From positions 10,148-74,147 of the forward strand of contig DDDX01000082.1 of NCBI GenBank assembly GCA_002339085.1: a stretch of DNA of 64,000 nucleotides, read 5' to 3'. This DNA comes from Cellvibrionales bacterium UBA1969 (GTDB lineage Bacteria > Pseudomonadota > Gammaproteobacteria > Pseudomonadales > UBA7434). The notes under the pieces were generated by a model. The model ran no database searches. It saw nothing but the letters and a program-made list of their open reading frames with translations, and was not told the DNA's origin. A program made the translations under genes and the position numbers. This document shows positions 47,049-57,491 of the stretch, one piece after another; the stretch's first letter is position 1, and each line of letters starts with the position of its first letter.

Positions 47049-48310
47049 CTATATTTCTTTTCGTCGAATGGCAATTGTGCCACACCACTCTCAACTGCCG
47101 CTTGAGCGACAGCCGCAGACACTTGGTTTAATAAGCGCGGATCAAGGGGTTTGGGAATGATATATTCTTTGCCGTAACTTAATGTCAGTAAACCACAGGC
47201 TTTCGCTACCGCCGAAGGCACAGCCTCTCTTGCTAGATCCTTGAGCGCATGCACTGCCGCAATCTTCATCGCTTCATTAATTTCACTCGCTCTGACATCA
47301 AGCGCCCCCCTAAATATATAGGGAAAGCCTAAGACATTATTAACCTGATTCGGTAAATCAGAACGCCCCGTCGCCATGATAATATCGTCGCGAGTCGCAT
47401 GCGCAAGTGCAGGTGAAATTTCTGGATCAGGATTAGAACAAGCAAAAATAACCGGATTAGCCGCCATCGTTAATAATGCTTCTGGCTTCAGTAAATTCGA
47501 GCCCGAAAGACCAATAAAAACATCGGCGTCAATACAGGCGTCATCGAGCGTTCTCGCCTCAGTCTGCAAAGCAAATTCGGCTTTAAATTCATTCACCTCT
47601 TTTCGGCCTTGATAGATAACGCCTAAGCGATCCAACATAACAATGTTTTCGGCGTTGGCACCTAAACTAACTAATAATCGCATGCCCGCAATGGCCGCCG
47701 AACCAGCACCCAAACAAACAATTTTCGCACTAGCCAGCGTTTTACCTTGTAGCTCAAGGGCATTGATTAATGCCGCGGCTGTCACAATCGCTGTGCCATG
47801 TTGATCGTCATGAAACACGGGAATATCGCAAAGCTCTTGTAAGCGCCTTTCAATCTCAAAGCATTCAGGTGCTTTAATATCTTCAAGATTAATGCCACCA
47901 AAGGTTTTAGAAATATTTCTGACAGTTTCAATAAAACTTTCAGTGTCCTCGGTATCAACCTCAACATCAATAGAATCAATTTTTCCAAAACGCTTAAACA
48001 ATAAAGCCTTGCCTTCCATTACCGGCTTGCTAGCCAACGCGCCCAAATTACCTAAACCAAGAATAGCGCTGCCATTACTGATCACGGCAACCAAGTTGGC
48101 CTTAATGGTGAAGTTGTATGCGAGTTCTGGATTTTCGGCAATTGCCCTGACTGGCTCAGCCACGCCTGGACTATAAGCAAGGGCAAGATCGTCTTGCGTC
48201 TCTGCCGAGGTCGTTAATGCAATTGAAATCTTGCCAGGCGCTGGGAATGCGTGATAATCGAGAGCCGCTTGCCGAGGGGCATCTTTAGAAAAGCGAGTTG
48301 TCATAATCAA
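47045..48310 (-). CDS. maeB: NADP-type malic enzyme, without phosphotransacetylase domain
   Basis: A 421-aa protein with DDLALAYSPGVAEPVRAI, the catalytic NGSAILGLGNLGALASKPVMEGK, the metal-binding HDDQHGTAIV and the nucleotide fold VCLGAGSAAIAG. It decarboxylates malate to pyruvate. Many MaeB proteins carry a C-terminal PTA domain; this short form (as in Pseudomonas) does not. The NADP preference is inferred from the family. Confidence 0.93.
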   Translation of the reverse strand: MIMTTRFSKDAPRQAALDYHAFPAPGKISIALTTSAETQDDLALAYSPGVAEPVRAIAENPELAYNFTIKANLVAVISNGSAILGLGNLGALASKPVMEGKALLFKRFGKIDSIDVEVDTEDTESFIETVRNISKTFGGINLEDIKAPECFEIERRLQELCDIPVFHDDQHGTAIVTAAALINALELQGKTLASAKIVCLGAGSAAIAGMRLLVSLGANAENIVMLDRLGVIYQGRKEVNEFKAEFALQTEARTLDDACIDADVFIGLSGSNLLKPEALLTMAANPVIFACSNPDPEISPALAHATRDDIIMATGRSDLPNQVNNVLGFPYIFRGALDVRASEINEAMKIAAVHALKDLAREAVPSAVAKACGLLTLSYGKEYIIPKPLDPRLLNQVSAAVAQAAVESGVAQLPFDEKKYS

Positions 48311-48521
48311 CCATCAATATAGCCAAAGAAAAGGCCGGTCACCATGATTAAAATACTGTATCAAACAGGGACAGACACAAAGTAAAGACAGAGTAAGGCG
48401 CTTAGGCAAGCATGGAAAGTAAAAGGATAGTGAATTTTATAAATTAGCGGGGATTCATCCTGCCTAGGAAACCGATAATGACGCTTTTCATCAATAACTT
48501 AATTATACTGAATGGCTATGC

Positions 48522-48545
48522 CAGCTACAGAAAACACTGTAGCTG
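48522..48545 (-). terminator. Hairpin downstream of rpmE2
   Basis: CAGCTACAG-AAAACA-CTGTAGCTG gives a perfect 9-bp stem, 26 bp past the rpmE2 stop. There is no U tract on the minus strand, so it is either a Rho-assisted end or a 3' stabiliser. Confidence 0.5.
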
Positions 48546-48570
48546 ATGAGAGAAAATAAACCAGAGCTTA

Positions 48571-48828
48571 CTACTTCTTAGTCGAACGATTACCGAAGCG
48601 TTTATTAAAGCGATCAACACGACCACCGGTATCCAATATCTTTTGTTGGCCGGTATAAAACGGGTGCGATGCCGATGAAGTATCTACCGTACAGTAGGGA
48701 TAGGTTTTTCCATCCTTCCATTCTATTGTCTGGCTGGTTTTCAGTGTTGAGCGAGTCATAAAGTACTCATCGACACTGGTGTCATGAAAAATAACGGTTT
48801 GGTATTCTGGATGTATATCTGCTTTCAT
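48571..48828 (-). CDS. rpmE2: Ribosomal protein bL31, type B (zinc-free)
   Basis: 85 aa from the ATG at 48828, chosen because AAGGA precedes it and [18 protein letters not shown] is the family start; an upstream in-frame start would add 19 unlikely residues. The type B form has [18 protein letters not shown] and only one cysteine, lacking the zinc CxxC. Type B L31 commonly replaces the zinc form when zinc is scarce. I saw no Zur box, so regulation is open. It is divergent from priA, as in relatives. Confidence 0.93.
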   Translation of the reverse strand: MKADIHPEYQTVIFHDTSVDEYFMTRSTLKTSQTIEWKDGKTYPYCTVDTSSASHPFYTGQQKILDTGGRVDRFNKRFGNRSTKK

Positions 48829-49206
48829 GGGTTTTCCTTGATCAGTGCGTGATACCGCTCTCCGATTCACTTGCGACTCTATCATTTCTAGGCCAGCAAT
48901 CGGTACCGTATCGACTAGTATCAGTTAGACAGCGCGGGATTCTACCAGAATCATACCAGCACGCAAGCGAATTGGGGGGGTATTCTCTGCCCTAGCTCTG
49001 ATCATTTTGTATACTCAACCAACCTTTGATCGATTAAAAATATACCTTCTTACCCAAAAAATAAAAATAATACATTATAATCAATAACTTAATGATATGT
49101 TCGCCAATCGTTTTCTCTGGGTGGTTTACTGCCGTAACTATAGAGCCTATTACGGCGAAACAGAGTAAACTAGATACCAGTCAAAACGACCCAAATACAA
49201 TTTCTG
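48829..49206. other. 378-bp divergent region rpmE2-priA
   Basis: No further gene is supported. AT-rich stretches near 49040-49090 could hold a promoter for priA but none is near consensus. TCAATAACTTAAT at 49081-49093 repeats 48491-48503; this is short and AT-rich, so it may be chance. Confidence 0.35.
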
Positions 49207-51471
49207 ATGGCCCAGGATTTCAACCCCTCGATGAGCAGCAACCCAGCACGGATTATTCAAGTTGTGATTGCCTCTCCATTACGGCAATTTTTTGATTATT
49301 TGCCTGCCGAAGGAAAACTCGCTAAAGACTACTTAGTGGGCAGTCGCGTGCAAGTCCCTTTTGGAAGAAGGAATATTACCGGCATCGTGATCGGCCATAG
49401 CGACTCATCGGCTATTGCCGCCAATAAACTTAAAGCCATTCTTAGCTCACTTGATAGCGTTGCCTTGCTCGATCAAGAGATGCTGACACTGGGTCGGTGG
49501 ATGAGTCAGTATTATCATCACCCGCTAGGCGATGCTATTCTCAATTTGTTGCCCACTAAGCTACGTAAGGGCGGTGCTTATGACGCTTACACTCAGCAAT
49601 ATTGGCAAATTAGCCAACATGGCTTAGGGCTCGATGATCAAGCACTAAGTCGCGCACCCAAACAGCAGTCGCTGCTGAACCGACTCCGCCAACAGGCACT
49701 TGACGAGCATTCGCATGCCGCTATTCCCGAGCAACAAATAACCGCAGAGGGGCACTCTCGCACTACGGCATTGGCATTGGCAAAAAAAGCACTCATCCTT
49801 CAGTCTTCACGAGGCTATTACCCTAGAGACTGCCAAAGTTTACTGCAGGGCGAAGGCAATGATGTACTGCCGACACTCAACACAGAGCAACGCAATGCCG
49901 ACCAACTGATTGAACAGCAACTTAATCACTTTGCCACTGTTTTATTAGAGGGAATTACGGGCAGTGGTAAAACCGAGGTTTACCTTCGCGCCATTGCAAA
50001 AGTATTGACTCAACAACACCAGGCTTTGGTGCTAGTCCCTGAAATCGGCCTAACACCTCAGACTATTCAACGTTTTGTGGCACGCTTTAAAGTCCCTATC
50101 GCAATTTTTCATTCAGGCCTCAATGACCGCGAACGACTGGCTGCCTGGACAGCTAGTAAAGAAGGTCGTGCAAGAATTATTATTGGCACACGCTCAGCCA
50201 TTTTCACACCTACTCAGAACTTAGGTATTATCATCATTGATGAAGAACACGACAATTCCTATAAACAACAAGACGGTATTCGTTACTCGGCTAGGGATAT
50301 CGCAATTATTTTGGCACAAAAACAAAAATTGCCGGTTATCTTGGGCTCTGCTACGCCATCTTTAGAGACTTATGCCAATGTCAATGCCAATAAATATCGC
50401 CATGTTGTCCTTCAGCAACGGGCAGGAAACGCCCAACCACCGGCTATTGAACTGGTTGATATTCGACGACAAGCCTTGCATCAAGGCTTGAGCGATCAGG
50501 CCATTAGCGCAATCAATAGTACACTTGCGGAAGGCAAGCAAGCGATGGTGTTTATCAATCGCCGCGGTTTTGCACAGTTATTAATGTGCCATGATTGTGG
50601 CTGGCAAGCACAATGCAGTCAGTGCGATGCCCGGCTAACTCTCCATCAACGGCCGGCCACCCTTCGCTGCCATCATTGCGATTTCAGATCTGCAGTCCCC
50701 AGCCACTGCCCGCAATGTCAGTCAAAAAATCTGATGGATGTTGGTCAAGGCACCCAACGCAGTGCTGAAGCACTGTCTGATTTATTTCCACAGCATACAA
50801 TTCTGCGTGTTGACCGTGACAGCACACAAGGAAAGCAAGCCATGGGAGCGCAAATCGAGCGCATTAATCGTGGTCAGGCAGCCATATTGGTGGGTACTCA
50901 GATGCTTGCCAAGGGTCATCACTTTGCCGCGTTAAGCTTGGTGTTGGTCTTAGATGTCGATCAAGGCCTTTATAGTCCTGACTTTCGAAGCGCTGAAAAA
51001 ACCCTTCAGTTACTGACACAAGTAGCAGGTCGTGCCGGCCGAAGTGACACATTGGGACGGGTATTAATCCAAACGCATTTACCTGACCACCCTTTGTTAA
51101 TAAATTGGCAGCAACACAGCTACCAAGGGGTAAAGGCGACGTTAATGGCCGAGCGAGAACTTTACTCACTGCCGCCTATCACGCATATGGCGATACTAAG
51201 AGCAGACAGCACTAAGCCCCAACAAGCAATGCAAGTTCTTTCTCAGTTGTTACGCGATCATCCTGCCAATAATCACTGTCAAATATTAGGCCCATTAGCA
51301 AACATTATGGAAAAACGAGCCGGTCGACATCGCGCCCAATTAATTATCAAGTCACCGCAGAGAAAAGCCCTACACAACACTATCGAACAATTTGTACAGC
51401 AGTTTGAAGCCGCAAAATTGCCCAGCAGCCTTCGATGGAGTGTCGATATTGATCCGCAAGATGTCATCTAA
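49207..51471 (+). CDS. priA: Primosomal helicase PriA
   Basis: A 754-aa protein. The N-terminal DNA-binding part holds FDYLPAEG; helicase Walker A GITGSGKTEVY; DEEH box IIIDEEHDNSYKQQ; a zinc-binding insert with CxxC pairs (CHDCGW, CSQCDA, CHHCDF, CPQCQS), then LVGTQMLAKGHHF. It restarts stalled replication forks. Starts at 49207 or 49231 are possible; no strong ribosome site is seen. argS follows in the conserved order. Confidence 0.96.
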   Translation: MAQDFNPSMSSNPARIIQVVIASPLRQFFDYLPAEGKLAKDYLVGSRVQVPFGRRNITGIVIGHSDSSAIAANKLKAILSSLDSVALLDQEMLTLGRWMSQYYHHPLGDAILNLLPTKLRKGGAYDAYTQQYWQISQHGLGLDDQALSRAPKQQSLLNRLRQQALDEHSHAAIPEQQITAEGHSRTTALALAKKALILQSSRGYYPRDCQSLLQGEGNDVLPTLNTEQRNADQLIEQQLNHFATVLLEGITGSGKTEVYLRAIAKVLTQQHQALVLVPEIGLTPQTIQRFVARFKVPIAIFHSGLNDRERLAAWTASKEGRARIIIGTRSAIFTPTQNLGIIIIDEEHDNSYKQQDGIRYSARDIAIILAQKQKLPVILGSATPSLETYANVNANKYRHVVLQQRAGNAQPPAIELVDIRRQALHQGLSDQAISAINSTLAEGKQAMVFINRRGFAQLLMCHDCGWQAQCSQCDARLTLHQRPATLRCHHCDFRSAVPSHCPQCQSKNLMDVGQGTQRSAEALSDLFPQHTILRVDRDSTQGKQAMGAQIERINRGQAAILVGTQMLAKGHHFAALSLVLVLDVDQGLYSPDFRSAEKTLQLLTQVAGRAGRSDTLGRVLIQTHLPDHPLLINWQQHSYQGVKATLMAERELYSLPPITHMAILRADSTKPQQAMQVLSQLLRDHPANNHCQILGPLANIMEKRAGRHRAQLIIKSPQRKALHNTIEQFVQQFEAAKLPSSLRWSVDIDPQDVI

Positions 51472-51613
51472 ATACACGCCGACCTTGTCGGATGAGATCG
51501 GACTCGCCATAATAGCAGGCAGCTGCTATTGCACCCGAATAAAGGACATTGCTGTTTACATTCAGGAAGCGACTAGCCTTGCACCGCTATAAGAAACTGA
51601 GACCACTGTATTC

Positions 51614-53320
51614 ATGAAAGACATTATTCAGCAACTGATTCAGCAAGCCATCGACAATATGATTAGCAGTGAAGTGCTGCCGTCAATTGCCTTGCCGGCA
51701 ATAAAGGTTGAACGCACTCGGGATTCAAGCCACGGCGATTTAGCCTGCAATATCGCTTTAGCGCTGGCAAAATCCAGCGGCCTTGCACCGCGCGAACTGG
51801 CAGCATTGATCTGTGAAAACCTACCTGATAATGAGCTGGTACTAAGTACTGACATAGCTGGGCCGGGTTTTATTAATTTCTTTTTAGTCAAAACAACCCA
51901 AACGGATGTTGTGCTAAATATAATCGAGCAAGGCGAGCGCTTTGGCCAGAATCAAAACGGGCATGATAGCAAAGGACAGCCCAAGGCGGTTCAAGTAGAG
52001 TTTGTTTCGGCCAACCCAACCGGGCCATTACATGTCGGCCATGGTCGTGGCGCAGCGGTCGGCGACAGTATTTGTCGGCTTCTTAGCGCGAGTGGTTGGA
52101 ATGTTACGCGCGAGTTTTACTACAACGATGCAGGCCAACAAATTAATAATTTAGCCGCCTCAGTACAATCGCGCTGCCAAGGTATTGGCCCCAACGACCC
52201 GCAATGGCCAGAAGACGGTTATCGAGGTGAATATATCACAGAGCTGGCCGCCTACTACATGGCCGGTAAGATGGTCAATGGTATCGCTGGTTTGGCCGAT
52301 GCTGACAATCATTCAGCCATTCGTGACTATGCCGTCGCTTACCTTCGCAATGAACAAGATATCGACTTGCAAGCCTTTCGCGTCGAGTTTGATGTATTTT
52401 CGCTGGAGTCAGACTTATATACCGACGGTAAAGTCGAGTCGACGGTAAAGACATTAATCGCTAACGGCTTCACTTATGAATCAGAAGGTGCACTTTGGCT
52501 TAAGACCACCGAATTTGGCGATGATAAAGACCGCGTAATGCGCAAGTCCGATGGCGGCTACACATACTTTGTACCGGATGTAGCCTACCATCTTGAGAAA
52601 TGGCAGCGAGGCTTTACCACAGTGATCAATGAGCAAGGCGCAGATCACCATAGCACCATTACCCGTGTTAGAGCCGGCTTACAAGCTTTACAGGTTGGCA
52701 TTCCACAGGGCTGGCCAGATTATGTTTTACACCAAATGGTTACCGTCATGCGTGATGGCGAAGAAGTTAAAATCTCAAAGCGCGCGGGTAGCTATGTCAC
52801 CTTAAGTGATTTAATTGAGCAAGTGGGCTGTGATACAACGCGTTATTTCTTAGTCGCTCGCCGTGCCGATTCACAGCTGACTTTTGATATTGACTTGGCC
52901 CTGCAAAAAACTAATGATAACCCGGTTTTTTATATTCAATACGCGCACGCTCGAGTCTGCAGCGTCATGCGACAAGCCGCTGATAAGTCTCTGCCTTTTG
53001 ATTTAACATTAGGCAAAGCAAACCTTGAGTTACTCGTTACCGATACCGAACTGGCCTTACTAAAAACCCTGGCCGCCTATCCTGATTGTGTCGCTAATAG
53101 TGCGCGCGACTTCGCACCTCACAATATTGCCAGCTACTTGCGTGACTTAGCGGCCAATCTTCATGCCTGGTATGCCAGTGGTTCGCAACAAAAAGAATGG
53201 CAGTTATTAGTCGCAGATGACAAACTGCGCAACGCACGCTTAACACTAGCTGAGGCCAGTCGTCAGGTCATCGAAAACGGCCTAAACTTACTCGGCGTGA
53301 GTGCGCCCACAAAAATGTAA
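51614..53320 (+). CDS. argS: Arginyl-tRNA synthetase
   Basis: A 568-aa class I synthetase. HIGH-like motif ANPTGPLHVGHGRGAAVGD and KMSKS-like EEVKISKRAGSYV; an N-terminal additional domain (first 110 residues); a C-terminal anticodon-binding helical domain ending near LGVSAPTKM. It charges tRNA-Arg. Confidence 0.97.
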   Translation: MKDIIQQLIQQAIDNMISSEVLPSIALPAIKVERTRDSSHGDLACNIALALAKSSGLAPRELAALICENLPDNELVLSTDIAGPGFINFFLVKTTQTDVVLNIIEQGERFGQNQNGHDSKGQPKAVQVEFVSANPTGPLHVGHGRGAAVGDSICRLLSASGWNVTREFYYNDAGQQINNLAASVQSRCQGIGPNDPQWPEDGYRGEYITELAAYYMAGKMVNGIAGLADADNHSAIRDYAVAYLRNEQDIDLQAFRVEFDVFSLESDLYTDGKVESTVKTLIANGFTYESEGALWLKTTEFGDDKDRVMRKSDGGYTYFVPDVAYHLEKWQRGFTTVINEQGADHHSTITRVRAGLQALQVGIPQGWPDYVLHQMVTVMRDGEEVKISKRAGSYVTLSDLIEQVGCDTTRYFLVARRADSQLTFDIDLALQKTNDNPVFYIQYAHARVCSVMRQAADKSLPFDLTLGKANLELLVTDTELALLKTLAAYPDCVANSARDFAPHNIASYLRDLAANLHAWYASGSQQKEWQLLVADDKLRNARLTLAEASRQVIENGLNLLGVSAPTKM

Positions 53321-53388
53321 AATGAAGACATCGTCTCACATAGCGTTAGTTAAACAGGCATCCTCCCCAGCCAAGGATACTATCGACC

Positions 53389-53943
53389 ATGGTCAATAAA
53401 AAAAGTAACGTAAAACCAAAAAAGAACAGGCCTCGCACAGGCCAGAAAAACTCAATTTCTAAGCTACGCATCGCATCGACCATCATTGTTACGCTAACAT
53501 TTGCTAGTGGCTTGTATTTGATCAGCGGAATAAAAGTCAACAATATCAGTAATAAGCAATCATCCACCGATCAAACCATTCCAGAGCAAGAAAAATCGTT
53601 GAATAGGAAACAGCAGGCATTTACTTTTTACGAAAGGCTGAAAGGCAATGCCGTCAATATCAAACAGCCCGAATCTTCTAGCAATGATACCAATGTAAAA
53701 AAAGAGACTGTTTATAGTATTCAAGCCGGCTCATTTAAAACAGAACAACAAGCCGAACAGCGGTTAGTCGAATTAACCTTATTAGGATTTGAACCTACCA
53801 TTAGCGCATCTATTAATGCGTCAGGAAACCGCTGGCACCGAGTGATGATTGGGCCTTTTACGTCGCGTCGCGAAATGGCTGCAGCTCGATCACAGTTAAT
53901 GACTAATAAATTTGAAGCGATGGTAAGAGAAGAATCGCGATAA
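53389..53943 (+). CDS. SPOR-domain protein, FtsN-like
   Basis: A 184-aa protein. A basic N terminus, one transmembrane helix (about 28-46), a linker, then a SPOR domain (about 108-182) beginning VYSIQAGSFKTEQQAEQRL and containing IGPFTSRREMAAARSQL. Proteins of this type between argS and hslV act at the division septum. It is shorter than enteric FtsN, and the FtsN essential segment was not identified. Confidence 0.85.
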   Translation: MVNKKSNVKPKKNRPRTGQKNSISKLRIASTIIVTLTFASGLYLISGIKVNNISNKQSSTDQTIPEQEKSLNRKQQAFTFYERLKGNAVNIKQPESSSNDTNVKKETVYSIQAGSFKTEQQAEQRLVELTLLGFEPTISASINASGNRWHRVMIGPFTSRREMAAARSQLMTNKFEAMVREESR

Positions 53944-53981
53944 CTTACCGTACAATGACCCACTAAATTTTAAAGGTACTA

Positions 53982-54530
53982 ATGATGGAGCAATACAGAG
54001 GAACCACGATATTATCAGTGCGACGCAACGGCCATGTTGTTATCGGTGGCGATGGCCAAGTCTCTATGGGGAACACCGTCATGAAAGGCAATGCTCGCAA
54101 GGTTAGGCGTTTATATCGCGGTGGCGTTATTGCTGGATTTGCCGGCGGCACCGCTGATGCCTTCGCCTTATTTGAACGATTTGAAGCACAACTCGAAAAA
54201 TACCAAGGCCACCTAACAAGAGCCGCCGTCGAGCTGGCCAAGGATTGGCGAACCGATCGCGCGCTCAGGCGCCTAGAAGCACTGTTGGCTGTTGCCGATG
54301 CCAAAACCTCACTCATGATTACCGGCAACGGCGATGTTATTGAGCCGGAGGACAGCCTGATAGCCATTGGCTCAGGGGGACCTTTTGCTCAAAGTGCCGC
54401 TCGGGCATTACTCGATAATACTGATCTAAGTGCTGAAGATATTGTCAAAAAAGGGTTAACGATAGCCGGTGATATCTGTATTTATACCAACCACAACCAC
54501 ACCATTGAAAGCCTAGAGGCTGAACAGTAA
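53982..54530 (+). CDS. hslV: HslV peptidase subunit
   Basis: A 182-aa protein. The catalytic N-terminal Thr is in [15 protein letters not shown], after a seven-residue leader (MMEQYRG) that must be cut, whereas E. coli has only Met. [17 protein letters not shown] and [15 protein letters not shown] are typical. It forms the core of the HslVU heat-shock protease. The ATG pair at 53982/53985 gives a one-residue uncertainty; AAAGG lies upstream. hslU follows 36 bp on. Confidence 0.96.
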   Translation: MMEQYRGTTILSVRRNGHVVIGGDGQVSMGNTVMKGNARKVRRLYRGGVIAGFAGGTADAFALFERFEAQLEKYQGHLTRAAVELAKDWRTDRALRRLEALLAVADAKTSLMITGNGDVIEPEDSLIAIGSGGPFAQSAARALLDNTDLSAEDIVKKGLTIAGDICIYTNHNHTIESLEAEQ

Positions 54531-54566
54531 TAATTTTTGCCGCGGATAAAGAGGATAATCAGTTAG

Positions 54567-55883
54567 ATGTCGATGACACCAAGAGAAATTGTTCATGAAC
54601 TCGATAGACATATTGTTGGACAAGACGCAGCCAAACGAGCGGTCTCCATTGCTCTGCGTAATCGATGGCGGAGAATGCAATTAGCTGAAGATTTTCGCGG
54701 CGAAATAACCCCTAAAAATATTTTGATGATTGGTCCAACGGGTGTCGGTAAAACTGAAATAGCCCGCCGTCTCGCTAGACTCGCTAATGCGCCCTTTATT
54801 AAAGTTGAAGCCACAAAATTTACCGAAGTTGGCTATGTCGGACGCGATGTTGAATCCATTATTCGTGATCTTGTCGATGCTGCCATTAAAAACCGTCGTG
54901 AAAGCGCCGTGGCTAAAGTTGACTACCGTGCTAGCGAAGCAGCAGAAGAACGCATTTTAGACGTACTGCTTCCTCCGGCACGGGATATCGATAAAAACGA
55001 CAAACAGACCCAGACCCGCCAACTCTTTCGAAAGAAATTGCGTGAAGGTGAACTGGATGAAAAAGAAATTAACATCGAGCTCAGTGATAGTCCTGTCGGT
55101 ATTGAAATCATGGCACCACCTGGCATGGAAGATATGACTAACCAACTACAGGGTATGTTTTCTAACTTTTCTAAAGATAAAAAAACCACTCGAAAGCTCA
55201 TGGTTAAAGATGCTTTTAAGCAATTGAAAGATGAAGAAGCTAATAAACTGATCAATCAAGATGAGCTTAAAGCCGATGCGATTCAAGCAGCAGAGCAAAC
55301 TGGCATTGTCTTTATTGATGAAATTGATAAGGTAGCTAAACGGCAAGAAGCTAGTGGCGGTGATGTTTCTCGCGAAGGTGTGCAACGTGATCTTTTGCCT
55401 TTAATCGAAGGCAGCACTATCAGCACTAAGCACGGTTCGATAAAAACTGATCATATTTTGTTTATTGCCTCTGGCGCTTTTCACTTGTCAAAACCTTCTG
55501 ACTTAATCCCTGAATTGCAAGGTCGTTTACCCATTAGAGTCGAGCTCGACCCACTGTCAGCAGATGATTTTGAAAAAATATTAATCGAGCCCCACGCCTC
55601 TTTAACCGAACAGTATCAAGCGCTATTAGGAACCGAGGGCTTAAACCTTGAGTTTACTCCAGATGGGATTAGTCGGATTGCGAAAACTGCGTGGCAAGTT
55701 AATGAAAAAACTGAAAACATTGGTGCACGTCGACTGCATACTATCCTTGAACGACTACTTGAAAGCGCGTCATTTGAAGCCAGCGACCTTAATGGTCAAA
55801 AGATAACTATCGATCAAGATTATGTCGATCAACAACTTCAGGCGCTCGCTGCAGATGAAGATCTGAGCCGATTTATTTTATAA
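54567..55883 (+). CDS. hslU: HslU ATPase subunit
   Basis: A 438-aa AAA unfoldase. It starts [21 protein letters not shown]; Walker [15 protein letters not shown]; Walker B FIDEIDK; an inserted I-domain of about 130 residues; sensor [13 protein letters not shown]. It feeds proteins to HslV. Confidence 0.97.
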   Translation: MSMTPREIVHELDRHIVGQDAAKRAVSIALRNRWRRMQLAEDFRGEITPKNILMIGPTGVGKTEIARRLARLANAPFIKVEATKFTEVGYVGRDVESIIRDLVDAAIKNRRESAVAKVDYRASEAAEERILDVLLPPARDIDKNDKQTQTRQLFRKKLREGELDEKEINIELSDSPVGIEIMAPPGMEDMTNQLQGMFSNFSKDKKTTRKLMVKDAFKQLKDEEANKLINQDELKADAIQAAEQTGIVFIDEIDKVAKRQEASGGDVSREGVQRDLLPLIEGSTISTKHGSIKTDHILFIASGAFHLSKPSDLIPELQGRLPIRVELDPLSADDFEKILIEPHASLTEQYQALLGTEGLNLEFTPDGISRIAKTAWQVNEKTENIGARRLHTILERLLESASFEASDLNGQKITIDQDYVDQQLQALAADEDLSRFIL

Positions 55884-55916
55884 ATCAGAAGATCACTAAC
55901 TTAGCGAACAGAGTTC

Positions 55917-56300
55917 ATGGTGAAACCAGAAAAAATTCATTTACACAAACGCTCTAAACAACTTAAGCTTGTCTATGCTGATGAGCAACATTTTACCTTG
56001 AATGCTGAGTACCTTAGAGTCTTCTCACCTTCGGCAGAGGTCAGAGGACACCACCCGAACCAAGCAACACTTCAAGTCGGAAAAAAAGACGTCGCCATCA
56101 TATCAATTGTCGCTGTTGGTAATTACGCTATACAGATCTTTTTCGACGATCAACACAGCAGCGGTATTTATTCCTGGGAATACCTAAACCAACTCTGCAT
56201 TCATCATGATGAATATTGGCAACGCTACCTTGATCAATTGAAACAACAACAAAAATATCGCGAAGCCAATACTGAGATCATTAACGCCACCAAGCTTTAA
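55917..56300 (+). CDS. DUF971 protein
   Basis: A 127-aa single domain. The features are the basic N-terminal KIHLHKRSKQLKLVY, the LNAEYLRVFSPSAEVRGH strand and GIYSWEYLNQLC, the pattern of DUF971 (gamma-butyrobetaine hydroxylase N-terminal-like) proteins, which may bind Fe-S or aid cluster delivery. The position next to hslU is common in relatives. Function uncertain. Confidence 0.85.
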   Translation: MVKPEKIHLHKRSKQLKLVYADEQHFTLNAEYLRVFSPSAEVRGHHPNQATLQVGKKDVAIISIVAVGNYAIQIFFDDQHSSGIYSWEYLNQLCIHHDEYWQRYLDQLKQQQKYREANTEIINATKL

Positions 56301-56323
56301 TCATACCGGGCAGTATTATCGAT

Positions 56324-56785
56324 TTATTTTTTCATCCGAGAAGAAAAATCCCAAGCCGTTAGCCAATTAGGTGAAATGCATAGCACATATTCATCATTAC
56401 TTCGGCTTAACAGCCATTTTGCTAGATAGGACTCTGGATCAATCGCGTAGCGTTGAATAAGCCTCTCTAATAACTGTTCAGTATTGCCTAAGGTCATACT
56501 CACGGTGCCTTGGCCGCGGACACCACTATAAGGCATGCTGTCGGCGGCCACTTCAAAACCACATTTACTATTCAGCAAGAATCGTTTTGCTAATAGTGAT
56601 GATTTGTGAGTGGCGCAAAAAAAACAGTTGTCCTGATACAAGAACCACAAAGACGAAACCAAAGGAAAACCATCAGTCCCAACGCTGGATATTCGTAAAG
56701 GTATTTTGCTGTTTAATAAGAAAAATTCAATTTCAGCTAAACTCATCTGGCTAGAATCCTTAACGACTACAGATTGCTCAGTCAT
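56324..56785 (-). CDS. Pyridoxamine-phosphate-oxidase-like FMN-binding protein
   Basis: 153 aa from the ATG at 56785, which has AAGG upstream; an earlier in-frame start at 56824 gives a basic extra stretch. A split-barrel fold is suggested by PLRISSVGTDGFPLVSSLWFLYQD and FCATHKSSLLAKRF. The family binds FMN, F420 or haem. The role is unknown. It converges on DUF971 with a 23-bp gap. Confidence 0.75.
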   Translation of the reverse strand: MTEQSVVVKDSSQMSLAEIEFFLLNSKIPLRISSVGTDGFPLVSSLWFLYQDNCFFCATHKSSLLAKRFLLNSKCGFEVAADSMPYSGVRGQGTVSMTLGNTEQLLERLIQRYAIDPESYLAKWLLSRSNDEYVLCISPNWLTAWDFSSRMKK

Positions 56786-56954
56786 TGCTACGCCCTTTTT
56801 TAAACGACACCTACGCCTAATCAAATAAAACTAACGCCCATAGAATACAACTTACTGTTTCGCTTAGCTATCAAAAATGTAAGGCATAAAAATCCGCCTT
56901 TATACTATATTCCTTCGGGATCTCTTTCTATCAGACTCACTAAAAGGAAAAAAC

Positions 56955-57341
56955 ATGAGCACAATCGTTAATATCTTATTTGCTGTAGCAATAATGCCCA
57001 TTATTCTCAATTTTATCAGTCATTATTTTAAGCATAAAGAATTCGGCGTAGTTGATAATAATAACCCTCGGCAACAGGCGGCCAGCCTCAGCGGTCCTGG
57101 CAGCAGAAGCATTGCCGCACAACAAAATGCTTGGGAGGCATTAGCACTTTTTTCGGCGGCTATTTTAGGTGCCTATCTCATGGGCGCCAGCGCTGAGCAG
57201 ATGTTAATGCCTGCTTATATCTTTCTTGCGATGCGAATCGCCCACGCTCTCTGTTACTTGGCTGACTGGGCAATCTTACGCTCTATTGTCTGGATTATCG
57301 GCTTGATTAGCTGCATTTGGATCATTCAACTTGGCAGCTAA
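56955..57341 (+). CDS. MAPEG-family membrane protein
   Basis: A 128-aa protein with four hydrophobic helices. The segments RAIAAQQNAWEA-like (RSIAAQQNAWEALALFSAA) and RIAHALCYLADWA are the marks of MAPEG proteins, which include glutathione-dependent membrane enzymes. AAAAGGA-like site precedes the ATG. The function here is not known. Confidence 0.85.
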   Translation: MSTIVNILFAVAIMPIILNFISHYFKHKEFGVVDNNNPRQQAASLSGPGSRSIAAQQNAWEALALFSAAILGAYLMGASAEQMLMPAYIFLAMRIAHALCYLADWAILRSIVWIIGLISCIWIIQLGS

Positions 57342-57491
57342 GCGCAGGGCTTTATGATGGCGGCTCATGACCTTGAAGTGACTGCCTGGTAAACCGGTCT
57401 GTTTTCTTGCCGTCTAGAAGGGTACAATACTGCCGACCAGCTAGTCGAATATTAGCTTTAGGTATTCAGCTCGGCAAAGAAAGAGGCAGCA

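Noticed and set aside
48491..49093. Thirteen-base direct repeat TCAATAACTTAAT flanking rpmE2
   Set aside because: AT-rich and short, with no mobile-element gene between copies; probably chance.
49092..49295. A 67-codon frame overlapping the priA start
   Set aside because: It runs in another frame into priA, and the composition and lack of a ribosome site suggest a shadow.
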